Part shown: positions 32,101 through 43,590 of the stretch, one piece after another
Layout of the letters: the number at the start of each line of letters is the position of its first letter
How positions within the stretch are numbered: the first letter of the stretch is position 1
Assembly: GCA_903813345.2 (NCBI GenBank)
Contig: CAIIXF020000004.1
Span: 25,853,985 to 25,917,984, forward strand
Direction of reading: 5' to 3'
Source: Owenia fusiformis
Lineage: Eukaryota; Annelida; Polychaeta; Sabellida; Oweniidae
Length of the DNA stretch: 64,000 nt
Translations under genes and position numbers: made by a program
Notes under the pieces: model-generated
What the model was told of the DNA's origin: nothing
Databases searched by the model: none
What the model saw: the letters and a program-made list of their open reading frames with translations, nothing else

Positions 32101-34354
32101 CTTGTTTGGACTCCCCATGTGTGACCTAAGATTATACCCCGGTGCCCATCTGTTCAATGCAGACATTGTCGTTGTGTTATGCCTACAATTCTGCCACCTT
32201 TCTAACCAATAGCATACTGGCATAGGGGTCAATCAACTTGGTTGATTGAATTTGTAGAGCCTTTTACCACATAGTTCAATGCAAGAATCCTCGCTCAACT
32301 GCAGCAGGTAGTGCATTTCCTCTAAGTTTACTGTGCCACACCTTCCATAATTTTGGTGGTCATGAAATAAGGGATCATGCATTGAGATGAAGCTCCTAAT
32401 TTCCCTTTCTTTGGGCTGGGATGAAGTATAGCAAGATTTGGACCAGGTCCATGTATCAACACCAGAATGAAGTTAGCCTTGTCTTCCCTGTTCAGCTCTA
32501 TGAAGGATTTTAATCCTTATTCAGATCTAATGTTGAGGTTAATGTCATTTTGAATCTTTTTTTGAATTTTCATAGAGGGTTCTATTGAATACTTCAATTT
32601 TAGACCTAGTATATGAAGTATAATCAATGATTAGACCTGTCATTGGTTCAAATCTGCAGAAAAACTAGTCAGGATATATCATATATTAAACCTCCGAGCT
32701 ATGAAACAGTAGTGGGTACCAATAAACTCTAAGCCTGGAAATAATAAGGGTATTCTAATAGTGTACCTTAATACTGTCTCTTTAGGCCTTTATTTGTAAT
32801 GATTTTCAATGATTAAGCCTCTTAGATGGTTTAAATAAACAGAGAGTCAGCTCGGAATATGTCATACATCAAACTAATCTATGAAATCATAGCTTGTTCA
32901 AGTTGATTATTTTGGTCAATCTTGCATATTTTGCTTTAATATTTCAGAATTATTTACTTCATTTAATGTGAATTTTGTTGTGAACATTTAATGATAATCT
33001 GCTTATAAAGTAAAAAACTACAGCATTTTACAACACATGCCCCATGTGGCCACCACTCCAGCCAACGAAGCTGTTGATGACTCTCCTACACATACCAACA
33101 TGGATTGCAAAGCTTCTGATGAAGCTATCCACTTAAAATTGAAGAACATCTGAGAATTTGTCTGACACTAGTTTTACTTCTCTAGATAGATTTTAGTCAC
33201 GCCATGGACAATTGAACAACTTCCTTCGCCAGATTTGATTGTGCATGTAGAGGAGAAGTGGCCACATTGGACATATGTTGTAAAGTGCTGTAGTTGTTGA
33301 CTCCAGAGGCAGATTATCATGAAACTTTCACAACAAAATTCATATTGAATGAACTGAATAATTCTGAAGTTTTAAGGCAGAATATGCAGGATTGACAAAG
33401 TTAATTAACTTTTCTTCGGTCCTGTTTTTTGGACACCCTGTACCAGTAGAATGATACTAGGCTAATGGTATACTTGAATTTAATCGATTGCAGACCTATA
33501 ATTTAAGAATGAATTTTCAATGATAACACCTAAGATTGTTCAAACCACCAGAAAGCCAAGCCAGGATATATCATACATTATTTGTCTAAGCTAGAAAACT
33601 AATATTGGTACAAATATGTTCATAAATAAGAAATTATAGGGGTCTTCCAAGGGTATACCTATAACTTATCAATTTTAGACATCATATTTCATGAATTTTT
33701 ATATTTGAACATGCTAGAAAGCTTAAATCTTCCTAAAACTTAGCTAAAATAAGTTTTATATTTTAGATTTATTCTAAAATGCCAAATATATGAACACAGA
33801 GGAATAAATGTTAAAGCAATAGGGGTCAGTTATAGTCACACATAAAATCAGTCCCAGCTAAAATGTCATTTTTTCTTAAATTCACTAATTTTTTTCAAGG
33901 CAATTATCAAAGGAATTACTTTGATTCTTGCAGGATTAGTAGACCAGGTATTAAGACTTTTACATGGATTTTTTTAGCATCCATCATTGTCTAATAAAAA
34001 AGTTATGACACGAAAAGTAAAAAATGGGTCATAAATTTGCCCCCTGGGGTACATACTTTTTGCTTTTATTCAAATTTCTTAAGTGTAATCCGTATCATTC
34101 ATACTTTAAATGTTTATTTTATACAATGTCCATGTATTTCACTTACAAAAACCATAAAATCAAAGTTATTTTAGGTTGAAGAATTTTTTCCCCCTGATAG
34201 GGGTGAATTTTGGGGGTAGGGGGGACTAACATGGTATTTTAAGGGTTAAATAATCATATTTCAGCTTGCCAACATGTTTTTTTGGATTCAGCATAAAAAG
34301 TTACATAAGAAACACTTGTCAGAACACTTTTAACACTAAACGCCTACCACATTT
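29158..34354. repeat. 5.2 kb giant inverted repeat (arms ~1.95 kb, loop ~1.25 kb)
   Basis: The left arm 29158-31095 and the right arm 32348-34354 are reverse complements with small indels and substitutions. Outer ends: AAATGTGGTAGGCGTTTAGT and its complement at 34335-34354. Further matches: TCAGCTTGCCAACATG at 34261 with CATGTTGGCAAGCTGA at 29236; CTCGGAGGTTTGATATATGA at 30287 with its complement near 32685; CATTGAGATGAAGCTCC at 32379 with its complement near 31040. The loop (31096-32347) holds an ORF fragment and a segment related to the flanks of the 43.6-47.3 kb element. Arm divergence looks like a few percent to ten percent. It fits a foldback transposon or head-to-head insertion; a transcript would form a very long hairpin. 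Confidence 0.85.
30956..31509 (-). pseudogene. Degenerate ORF of an unassigned invertebrate repeat protein
   Basis: Minus-strand frames 31509-31252 (containing GINEIMNHELMYFPIALSLT) and 31177-30956 are joined by a stretch in which the frame shifts and stops occur. The motif N-E-x-M-N-H-E-L-M-x-x-P-x-x-L reminds me of uncharacterised proteins repeated in marine invertebrate genomes; I cannot name a domain. It starts in the loop and runs into the left arm of the giant inverted repeat, where the right arm retains only a shorter equivalent. Broken in this copy. Confidence 0.4.
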
Positions 34355-35463
34355 CCTCTAGATGAAAATGCACCTTGTCTATACTATTTAGCTTGGAAAT
34401 ATTGCTGATATAGTTTTAATGTGATTTTAGGAGATTAAATGTTCTACTGAGGAACTTTGATTATGTTCAATTTTCTATGATCTTTAACTCTCTGAAAAAG
34501 GTCGGGCTAAATTCTCATTGAGACGATGTTAAAAATCTTAATGTTGACTTCCTAAATGTTGAATTCTTTTGATTGTCATGAATTTAAGGTTCACACAAAA
34601 TCTGAAGATCATCTAGTTTCAAACACAATCTGAATCTCATTAAGTTTGATGCAAAAGCAGTTTTACTTTAATCCAAAATAACAAATATGGTAAATCAATA
34701 TGTGTCTATGGTAGATGCTAGCATGTAGTCCAACCAGCACAAGTGCTGCCATCTACCTATCCATTCATCAGTTTAGCACCTAATAAGGTCAGTACTCATG
34801 GTAAAGCTTTTGTACCTTGTCTATGGTAAAAATAAATCAAACAGAAATGTTAACTTGACACGATTGGTAATGCCCACCTTGAAGGGTGTAGGGATAAAGG
34901 GAAGGGTCAGGATAACACTTATATAAAATATTTAAAGTGTCTAATAATGATAATGAACATATTACAATGTTACACAACATAAGTAGATGCTAATTAAATG
35001 TCAATTGTTGTTAGTATAATATGCATTTTTCATTTAATGCTGCAACAAGTACACACATACTAAAAAGTACCACGCCCACTTTTCCCTAAAAGCAGCTATG
35101 TGTGACTATATTTGATAAATGTTATTGATTTATAGGATCATTATGAACACTTTTCAGTGTTTAAATGTTAAAATATACATATTGATACAATTTTTGACAA
35201 AGTAGCAGCCATAAAATCCAAACAGATTTGCAAATATTTCACTTTGAGATCAAAAGGACACATTTGGGAGGGGGTCAAATTGAGAATAATTCAAGATTCA
35301 AGAAGAGAAGGTTTTTTGGGGGTAGGGGTATAAATTGGTCTGAGGGCCGTCTGCCACCCCTATAGAAAGTCCAACTACCCAGAAAGTGTCTAATTTCATC
35401 ATACAGATGGTTTGAAATAGGTTGGAATGTGTAACCTTTCATGTAAGGAAGGATTTACAATTA
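34355..35463. other. Gene-free stretch between inverted repeat and DIRS1-type fragment
   Basis: AT-rich, no coding signal. A phrase AAAAGTACCACGCCCACTTT near 35065 resembles AAAAGTGCCACGCCCACTTT at 46796 inside the arm of the foldback-like element, hinting at a shared repeat. Otherwise nothing recognised. Confidence 0.4.
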
Positions 35464-36129
35464 TCAGAGTGGGCCATAGTCTATAAACACCCTCGGGGCA
35501 GATCCCAGTCCAAATGGCAGACAAGTCATTTGGTATAGATTGTTTTTGATCTGAAATCGGAGGAATTTCCGATGCTGCGCTGCGATGGGAATCACAAAAT
35601 AAGCATCGCGCATGTCGAGCTTCAAGAAGAAATCCTCTTTTTGAATCAGTTCTTTTAGCATTGGAAGCGTTTCCATTTTGAAATGTTTGTAAGTCACAAA
35701 TGCATTTAGCGGTTTAAGATTTAGGACGGGTCTCATTGATCCGTCTTTCTTCTCCCTGAGAAATATATGACTCAGAAATTGAGCTTGATTTGGAAAATCT
35801 ACCTTTTCGATTGCATTTTTTTCTAGTAAAGTGTATACCTCCTTTTCTATTTCTGGACTCAGCTTTGTCATATTGACATTTTGCCTTTGTACTGGTGTTT
35901 CTGAAAACTCCAGATGATAACCAGAGACGATGCCTAGAATTTCGAGATCGCTTGTTATTTTTTCCCAATTTGTTTGAAACAAAGCTAGCCTCCCCCTACT
36001 GGGATTGGGTGATTTGGTATTGGAAACATGTTTAATTGTTTCACCAATAGATGTACCTTTTTTGTATCGAGCTCCCATGGTTGAATTTGAACTAATACTT
36101 CTTTTTGATTTTGTGAAGAAGAAATGCAC
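35464..36129 (-). pseudogene. DIRS1-type reverse transcriptase, N-terminal half, truncated
   Basis: The 221-codon frame has the DIRS1-type order: GRLALFQTNWEKITSD (start of the pol homology), SGYHLEFSETP, HIFLREKKDGSMRPVLNLKP, FLKLDMRDAYFVIPI (first catalytic Asp) and LPFGLGSAPRVF. It stops just before the YxDD motif, so the polymerase is cut at about 35480. This family is distinct from the Ngaro-type element at 25.7-29.1 kb although both lie on the minus strand. It overlaps the gag-like frame upstream by ~145 bp. Confidence 0.85.
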
Positions 36130-37354
36130 ATACCTTTGTTTGGCATTGGTTCCTTGTCCACCAGTGTTGGTAGAATTTCTGCGTCCTCTGTTTGAGGAGC
36201 CATATGCTGTACTTCTGTTTCCTTTGTTGGAGTAGTTTGAATTGTTACCTCTTCTGAATTCCCCTCTACCTTGGTAACTGTTTGCGTTAGAGGGGTTTGA
36301 AAGCGCCTGTTTCTTTTTGGCAGCAACTTTTTTAAGGTTTCAATTTCTTTTGCTGCTTTACTTGAATTTATCAATTCTTTATAGACTTTATTGCCTATCA
36401 ACTCATCTGTGTCCAAGTCTTTGCGAAAGTTTTTCTTGTTCTCTTTAATAAACTCTTTTGTGTCAGTTTTATTGTACCCGAACAAAGGGTTGAGAAAATT
36501 GTATCTTCTGTAATATGTTATCATTTGGCTAGATTGTCCTGCCAAGATTACAGTGGAGTCGAGCAGTTTTTTAATGTACTCGATGTCTAACTCCGCTGTA
36601 TGTGAGCCCATGTCAATGAGATTCCATAATTTGGACAATGGTCCCATGATGTCACCAATTTTCTCTTGTACAACTTTCCACTGTTGGTCATAATTATTTT
36701 CATGTTTGTTAATTAGTTTGGTAATTTTCCTATTTTTTTTCAATGGTTTGAGACCCTTGGAAGTGGGCTTTGGACACTCATCTAAAATGTGTTTTTAACG
36801 TCATTTTTTGACATGAGTTCCTTACGCCAGTATTTGTAAACCACTTTCTCTTGGTTTTTGTCAAGATGGAATCTTTCCCTTTCTACCTCATGGAGAGGAT
36901 CGAAACAACTTTGAGAGCATGAAGAGGATGCTGACTCATAGCTTGAAAAACTAGTATCAGTGTCAGAAGAGCTACTACTGCTACTGTCATAATCATACTT
37001 TGACTTGCGAGATGTTTTAGCTTTCTTTCTTCACTTGCTTCGTGAATGAGAGTGGGGTCTCTTTTTTGATTTGTTAGATCGTCTTTTGACATTATCAACT
37101 TTTGAATCATCTTTCTTAGGGATTTTGTAGTTATTCCAAGATCTTACAGAATGATTATCACCATCTGAGATGCTAGCAGGAGACTCATGACCACTGTTTT
37201 CACTAATAGAGTCAATATCCTTAGAACCACTTGGTCTTACTTCTTTCCCTGAAGTTGATTTCTTCCTTTGCTCCTTCACTGAGCTATCAGTTGTTGGCCC
37301 CTTGACTGGGCTATTTCCTTGACGTCCCTTAACTGGACTATTTTGTTTATCCAT
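35985..37354 (-). pseudogene. DIRS1-type gag-like region, frameshifted
   Basis: Frames 37354-37031, 37110-36883 and 36743-35985 appear to form one gag-like protein interrupted by frame changes. The N-terminal part is Ser/Lys-rich with NSPVKG repeats and a KKRPHSHSRSK tail. The C-terminal part has LDSTVILAGQSSQMITYYRR and NFLNPLFGYNK, a region that precedes pol in DIRS1-like elements. With the truncated RT this is a 5' fragment of a dead element. Its 5' terminal repeat was not delimited. Confidence 0.65.
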
Positions 37355-38430
37355 ATTGAATAAATAAGTAGTTGTTGAACACTAATTCAAAGGAACAACT
37401 AAGTCCAAATGAGAAAAAAACGTCCATCTTTTTAGTTTTCGAGGCACGTGTAAAAATGAAAAATGAATCTCGTAACTAAGCGTGTGTCTTCGTCGACAGC
37501 CAGAAAGAATAAGGCCGAGGTTTACTGCATTACGTAGCTCATTAATTTGAATTCATTCATACGTAAAACGGCTGTTCACCTTGACCAATAGCATTGTAAG
37601 TTCTAACTTATGAGCGAGTGAGTGTGAAATTGAAGCTGAGCTAAACGGGTTTCGTTTGTCGTAAAATTGACCTCCTTTAACTACGCCATCTGGCGAATGA
37701 ATCATTGTTTTCGTGTCATATGATTCGTTCTTTTGCGTCACGTGACCCACCTTTAGACCTTTTGCCACCTGTCGTATATTAATCGAATTAAAATGAAATT
37801 TTTCGATCCAAGAAGAAAATTTGCACAAAATTTATAAACTCCGCTTAACATAATCATTGTCACTCTATTGTCTTCTTGATGAGACACATCGGAACTTCGG
37901 ATTCATAGCCATTCAACCAATACTGCCCGTTGTAATAAACAGATGAGTATTCATCTAAGATGTTTTAAAACGGTAAACATCAAGCAATAACATGTTATTT
38001 GCAGTTCTAAATTTTATTCTAATATTATTTTTGCACACTTAAATCGATTGTTAATGTTGCTTTATTCGGTTTCAAAAATGTTCTAACTTCCTAACGTTCG
38101 TGTTTTCACGTGTCCTGCCTTTTAGCTCATGTTCTATCCCCTGCTCCGATTTGAATTTCTCCATCTTCCTCTGCGATTTGAACTTCTCCATCTTCCTCTC
38201 CGATTTGAATTCCCCCATCTTCCTCTCCGATTTGAATTCCCCCATCTTCCTCTCTAGAAGAAATACGGCATCCAAGTTTGAATTGATTTAAACATTATTC
38301 ACCGGGAGAGTTACAATTTTCAGAACTTTTTTCTAAGGATTGGTACATGTATGAATGTAAAATCAAAATGTACGAATGCATAGTATGTATATATTTCTAC
38401 TTGAATGTTACAAAAAATTAAGTTATTCCT
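37355..38430. other. Stretch without recognised gene; includes 27 bp tandem repeat
   Basis: 37355-37850 may be the leader of the DIRS1-type fragment; a 91-codon minus frame (37828-37553) has no domain. At 38140-38255 a 27 bp unit (TCCTCTCCGATTTGAATTCC) repeats about four times, producing a chance (RKMGEFKSE)n frame on the minus strand. The 3' UTR of the EGF/Cys-rich gene probably falls in 37900-38432. Confidence 0.45.
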
Positions 38431-38431
38431 T

Positions 38432-38650
38432 TCAATTTACCCTGCGCCATTCGCTAATTCTTTCCAATTCGGGTTCCAATGACCTACAATAGCATTTGCT
38501 TTTGTCTCCCATTTGTGGGTCACACATACACGATGTACCGTCCTCACAAGCTCCTTTCTTGCATTTGGCACGACCGCCTCTCACTTCTGCACACTTCCTT
38601 CCCTCACGTATCTCTTTGCTTGAGCTACTCCTATCACTTCTTGGACATTG
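38432..38650 (-). CDS. EGF/Cys-rich gene, terminal exon (Cys-rich domain copy 2 and stop)
   Basis: A minus-strand exon after the acceptor ATTATCATTTTCCAG, phase 0. It encodes QCPRSDRSSSSKEIREGRKC, then CKKGACEDGTSCMCDP and SKCYCR, then the tail SLEPELERISEWRRVN and a stop at 38432-38434. It is about 75% identical to the exon at 40418-40630, so the module was duplicated. Eight cysteines in the pattern C-x18-C-x8-C-x4-C-x5-C-x-C-x8-C-x-C suggest a small disulfide-rich extracellular domain. I do not recognise a named family. Confidence 0.7.
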   Translation of the reverse strand, partial: QCPRSDRSSSSKEIREGRKCAEVRGGRAKCKKGACEDGTSCMCDPQMGDKSKCYCRSLEPELERISEWRRVN

Positions 38651-38879
38651 CTGGAAAATGATAATGCATGGAAACTCGCCTAATGATTCATCGCCTACAC
38701 CGAGATATTTTAGGTAAACTGTAGCTTCATAGTATTCGTAATAAAGCAAAGGACATGGTTATCGTTTTGGATCTTATTTAACATTGGTGTTCATCTTGTA
38801 ACAAGAACGGAATTGTTCTGTAAAATATTTTTCGCATGTGGAGAGAGATTGTGGATATTTAAGGGAATCAATTAAACTC

Positions 38880-39780
38880 AACGATACATATCGCTCTTTA
38901 AAGAGCAAAATGGTCACCGAGTAATTTCCCGGGCAAACCTACAATTAATCAGTTGTTGGCACTAGTGTGTTTAAGATTTTTATTTGAACGAATAAGCGGC
39001 TTTCCTTGAATATTGATGACGAGATTTGTCGAAAAAAACAAAATGGCCACCAATGTTTTTTTACACAGCGCGCCAGAAACCAAGTAAGATGTAACCATTT
39101 GTCCGCTAATACATTCGTAAAATTTTTAATTGAACAGACAAGTGGTTTTCCTGCTTTTGTATCTGCAAGATTTCCGCTAACTAATTTACTCAGCACGCCC
39201 AGTCTAATCAGACCTTTGCACTAGTCTGCGTTTGCATCTGTAAACATTTTCTAAGGAATGGGGCAAGCGTTTTTCCTCGAATTTTGATGATTATAGTTAT
39301 GATACACAGTAATGACACACAGTAATGAATATCGCACCTTGAAGAGCATAATGGTCACCATATGTTATTTAGATCAAGTTCGCCCAAAACATAAATAGTT
39401 GTTGGCACTAGTCTGCTCTTGCATGTATATAAATTTCAAGTTTAACAGTGTTCCTCGAATGTTGATATAAAAATTAGAATAAAAATAGATCTGTCTGCTG
39501 TTACGTGTGTAAAAATTCACGGGTTTCTGTTTTGATGATGAGATATATGAAAAATCAAATGGGAGATTTGTCAGAATTCGAAATGACCGCCATGTATTGC
39601 AATAACCCCGCATACCCAAAACCTATTTAGAGGTAATCAGATGTTGGCAGTTGTCTGCTCTTGCATCTATAACAATTTTAAGTTGGAATGGCTTTCTTGA
39701 AATTCTAATGCCAAAGATTATTGAAATATTCAAAATTCAAAGTAACGTATCCAGCATGCCTTAAACCATTGATTAACATT
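38880..39780. repeat. Degenerate repeats with AAAATGG(T/C)CACC and GTTGGCACTAGTCTGC motifs
   Basis: GTTGGCACTAGTCTGCTC-like phrases recur near 38955, 39402 and 39641, with GCACTAGTCTGCG near 39217, each followed by TTGCAT..TAAA.ATTT and CCT.GAAT.TTGATGA. AGAGCAAAATGGTCACC/AGAGCATAATGGTCACC occur near 38902 and 39343. It lies in the intron between the two Cys-rich exons. No coding. Confidence 0.55.
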
Positions 39781-40417
39781 TGACTTATTTTGGCTCGCCT
39801 ACCTGATACACGGGCCACCATAATTGACGCACAATATATGTACACTGTATTATCATTTGATCACAGAATGTATTAAGGGAACAGTACATCTGTAGTTTGT
39901 TTTTCAACTTGTTCGTTTCTTTTTTTTGTTTTCTATGTGAATCTATGAAGTATGCTAATACTAAAATGCTGCTTGTATAGTTTACACATGCTCAAGTGAT
40001 ATAGGACCTACCAAATGTAGTCTCAAATTCATAACGAGGGAGAAAGTTACGTTTTGCAGTTTTTGTGGTTTCATCTTATTTAAAGTTTTAGTTCATGTGG
40101 TTCTATTGTTGACTTGACCATCTTTATATTTCATTTTATAGGCACAAGTAGAACTTGTTTTTAAGAAAACCCGGGGCATTTATGTGGAAACTGCGCAGTT
40201 CTCGGCACTTTCAACAGAACGCTCCAAAATGCTGAATAATGTACTCGGACAACATTTTGGAGACAACGTGTTTTCAAACGGATGACAAAAATTGTAACCA
40301 GAATATGAAATTGAAGGTACAAAGGACGAAAGTCTTTTAAAATAACTCTACCTGTGAAGCTTGAAGTAAGTAGCTATAGCTTCAAGGTACTTGAGTTAAT
40401 TGTGACGTTATAATTAC

Positions 40418-40630
40418 CAGTGGCGCTGCTGTCGTTGTTATCGTTGCAGGGGGTGTCGTTAATCTACAATAGCATTTACTTTTGTCCTTCTTTGGTGGGT
40501 CACATATACACGATGTATCGTCCTCACAGACTCCTTTCTTGCATTTGACACGACCGCGCTTCACTTCTGCGCACTTCCTTCCCTCACGTATCTCTTTGCT
40601 TGAGCTACTGATGTCACTTCTTGGACACAG
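40418..40630 (-). CDS. EGF/Cys-rich gene, Cys-rich plus Thr-rich exon
   Basis: A 213 bp phase 0-0 exon between the acceptor TCTTTCAACAG and the donor GTAATTATAACG (minus strand). It encodes LCPRSDISSSSKEIREGRKC, CKKGVCEDDTSCICDP, SKCYCRL and then TTPPATITTTAAPL, a likely O-glycosylated linker. The donor context resembles that of the Thr-rich exon at 47515. Phase 0 at both ends lets it join that exon upstream and the terminal exon downstream. If the donor were not used, translation would stop at 40382-40384 after TSQLTQVP, giving an alternative terminus. Function unknown; likely extracellular. Confidence 0.7.
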
Positions 40631-40799
40631 CTGTTGAAAGATATGATATATGTTAAGCTATGCCATACCATACTCTTATTAGATATAGCAGGGCATACTC
40701 AAAATATTAAGACTTCAGTCAAGACATAATATTATGGTAATACTTATACTTTCTAGGCTTTGCAAAAGGCACAGGCTGACCAATATCGTACCAAAAACA

Positions 40800-42065
40800 T
40801 AGCAGCGTGGGCTTAATGACCCAGAAAGCAAGATGGCTGCCAAAAAATAAATAGTTCAAGAACTTCATACCACGTAACGTGTGTAAACATTTGAAGTAAA
40901 TCCGTTAAGTCCTGGAATCGCGATGACAAGATTTATCTAAGAACTTCCAAAATCGGCACCATAATGTAAGATGGCTGCCGTTAAATTAATTAGTTCTAGA
41001 ACTTCTTACCATGTAACATGTGTGAAAATTTGAAGGAAATCCGTTCAGTGGTTTCCTGAAATCACGGTGACAAAATTTATCGAAAAACTTCAAAGTTGGC
41101 CGTCAGAATACAAGATGGCCACCGAAAGAACTAGAACTTCTTAGCATGAAACATATGTGAAAATTCGAAGTAAATAGGTTAAGTGGTTTTCCTGGAATCA
41201 CGATGACTTAATTTCAAAAGCCTTCCAAGATGGCCGACAGAATGCAACATGGCCACCGAAAGATTAATCAGCTCTAGAACTTCCTATCATGTAACATGTG
41301 TAAAATTTGAAGTAAATATATTCAGATGTTTTTTTGGAATCGCGATGACAAGATTTATCTAAAAAATTCTTTAACAGAATTGTATTCCGTTCTGTTGTGT
41401 AAAGGTTAGCACTCTGGACTCTTCATGTCAAGATCCTAGGTTCAATCCCAGCTTGTGGCGACTGGAGCCAGCCTGAGCTAACTAGTGCACCAGAGCTGGC
41501 TTGAACTGTCTGTGGTTCTAGCCAGGATAAAGATACCCGTTCCTGTCAAATTAAGACGGGGAGCTGTTTCTATCTTAGGATATCAAGTAACATTATCCTA
41601 CCGCACATATATGCCCTATGGTGTCTGGTGTATGTTGTGAGACATGTAACTCACATGAAAATGAAAAACAGATCTTTATTTTATTTTTGTCCAAATTTTA
41701 GCTATTTGAATTTTGCATACATGCTCTCTATTGTAAATGTTTATATGGGGACATGAAATATTGGAAGGTGATTTGCCCCAAGCTTGTCTAATCCTTGTAT
41801 ATTTGTTTGTATTTATGAAATAAACCTATTGATTAAAAAACTTCCAAAATGGCCGCCAGAATGCAAGATGGCCGCCGAATAGTTAATCAGCTCTAGAATT
41901 TCCTACCATGTAACATGTGTGAAAATTTGAAGTAAATCCGTAAAGCGGATTTCCTGGAATCGCGATGACAAAATGTATCACAATGTAACTTGTATGAAAA
42001 TTTGAGGTAAATCTGTTGAGTGGTTCTCCCGAATCGTGATGACAAGAAATTGAGACGTCGCCTGC
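40800..42065. repeat. ~130 bp tandem repeats with AAGATGGC(T/C)GCC motifs, interrupted by a SINE
   Basis: Units contain CTAGAACTTC(T/C)TACCATGTA, then ACATGTGTGAAAATTTGAAG, then GTGGTTTTCCTGGAATC and CGATGACAAGATTTATC. They recur near 40855, 40990, 41130, 41270 and 41890, with a partial last unit at ~41985. The SINE-like insertion at about 41372-41838 splits one unit between ATTTATCTAAAAAATTC and AAAAAACTTCCAAAATGG. Related in motif to the 38.9-39.8 kb and 12 kb repeats. Confidence 0.65.
41372..41838 (+). mobile_element. tRNA-derived SINE-like insertion
   Basis: The head has Pol III box-like sequences, GTGTAAAGGTTAGCAC (A box, ~41396-41412) and GGTTCAATCCC (B box, 41439-41449), resembling tRNA-Gln/Glu. 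It is followed by an unrelated body with CCAGCCTGAGCTAACTAG and a LINE-like tail ending TATGAAATAAACCTATTGATT plus A-run. It interrupts a ~130 bp tandem repeat unit. AAAAAATTC before and AAAAAACTTC after may be the target duplication. Confidence 0.7.
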
Positions 42066-42363
42066 CGCCCGCCTGTTTCACGTCAAGCTGATGACAATAT
42101 CGTACCTTTTTAGGTATGATAAAAGACGAGTTATTAATTTTGAAGTTTCAAGTTCTGCCACTTGATATGCTACAAGATATCGGATTTGTTTTTTATCGAA
42201 CTCCAAATCTTTTCACTGTTCACCTTTTTGGTGGATCCCGGCCATGGCATTAATGGTTGAGAAATGGAGATCGATACCAGTCATAGTTTTCTTTAGATGA
42301 CCATTGTGAAATATTAAGTTGCAGATGGATGTTAAACCTTTGATATGCTTATGAACTTCAAGA

Positions 42364-43250
42364 TAAGATTTGTCTCTCCCACATCATTTGAGATTAGATT
42401 TTGTCTGTCCCACATCATTTGAGATAAGATTTTGTCTGTCCCACATCATTTGAGAAAAGATTTTGTCTGTCCCATATCATTTGAGATAAGATTTTGTCTG
42501 TTCCACATCATCTGAGATAAGATTTTGTCTGTCCCACATCATTTGAGATAAGATTTTGTCTGTCCCACATCATTTGAGATAAGATTTAGTCTGTCCCACA
42601 TCATTTGAGATAAGATTTTGTCCGTCCCACATCATTTGAGATAAGATTTTGTCTGTCCCACATCATTTGAGATAAGATTTTGTCTGTCCCACATCATTTG
42701 AGATAAGATTTTGTCTGTCCCACATCATTTGAGATAAGATTTTGTCTGTCCCACATCATTTAGGATAAGATTTTGTCGGTCCCATATCATTTGAGATAAG
42801 ATTTTGTCTGTCCCACATCATTTGAGATAAGATTTTGTCTGTCCCACATCATTTGAGATAAGATTTTGTCTGTCCCACATCATTTGAGATAAGATTTTGT
42901 CTGTCCAACATCATTTGAGATAAGATTTTGTCTGTCCCACATCATTGGAGATAAGATTTTGTCTGTCCCACATCATTTGAAATAAGATTTTGTCTGTCCC
43001 ACATCATTTGAGATAAGATTTTGTCTGTCCCACATCATTTGAGATAAGATTTCGTCTGTCCCACATCATTTGAGATAAGATTGTGTCTGCCCCACATCAT
43101 TTGAGATAAGATTTTGTCTGTCCCACATCATTTAAGATAAGATTTTGTCTGTCCCACATCATTTGAGATAAGATTTTGTCTGTCCCACATCATTTGAGAT
43201 AAGATTTTGTCTTTCCCACATCATTTGAGATAAAATTTTGTCTGTCCCAC
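42364..43250. repeat. 31 bp minisatellite, about 28 copies
   Basis: The unit GATAAGATTTTGTCTGTCCC + ACATCATTTGA is repeated head to tail with rare single-base variants (for example GTCGGTCCC at ~42772, TCTTTCCC at ~43208). The array ends in CCACATTATTTCACATTATT, which resembles 31668-31690. This suggests that it expanded within a dispersed repeat family also present in the loop of the giant inverted repeat. Confidence 0.9.
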
Positions 43251-43590
43251 ATTATTTCACATTATTATCCTGTATGCATACTCTATAGCATCTACAACTA
43301 TTTTTGATCTTTTGAATATTGACAGTCAATATTATTCTTCAGCATGTACATATATTGTAATGCCTTTAGTAAATTGCAGTTGAATGCAATATCTATTTGT
43401 TTTATTTTTTACTTGAATGTAAACAATTAAAGAATATCAGACACATAACATTGAAAAACTTGAAAACCTATTATTGTTGGATGCACGTTTGGCCCTACTC
43501 TGCTGCATCAGTACAAATAAATCCTATTAATATATACGTTGTCTCGGATTATGATAATAGTGCCTGAATAGTATGAGGGGGAATAAGACT

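Noticed and set aside
38072-38275. Protein with (RKMGEFKSE)n repeats
   Set aside because: It arises from a 27 bp tandem repeat (multiple of three) with no splice or start context; the complementary strand is equally open.
42364-43250. CRISPR-like array
   Set aside because: Units are contiguous without unique spacers and the context is eukaryotic; it is a minisatellite.
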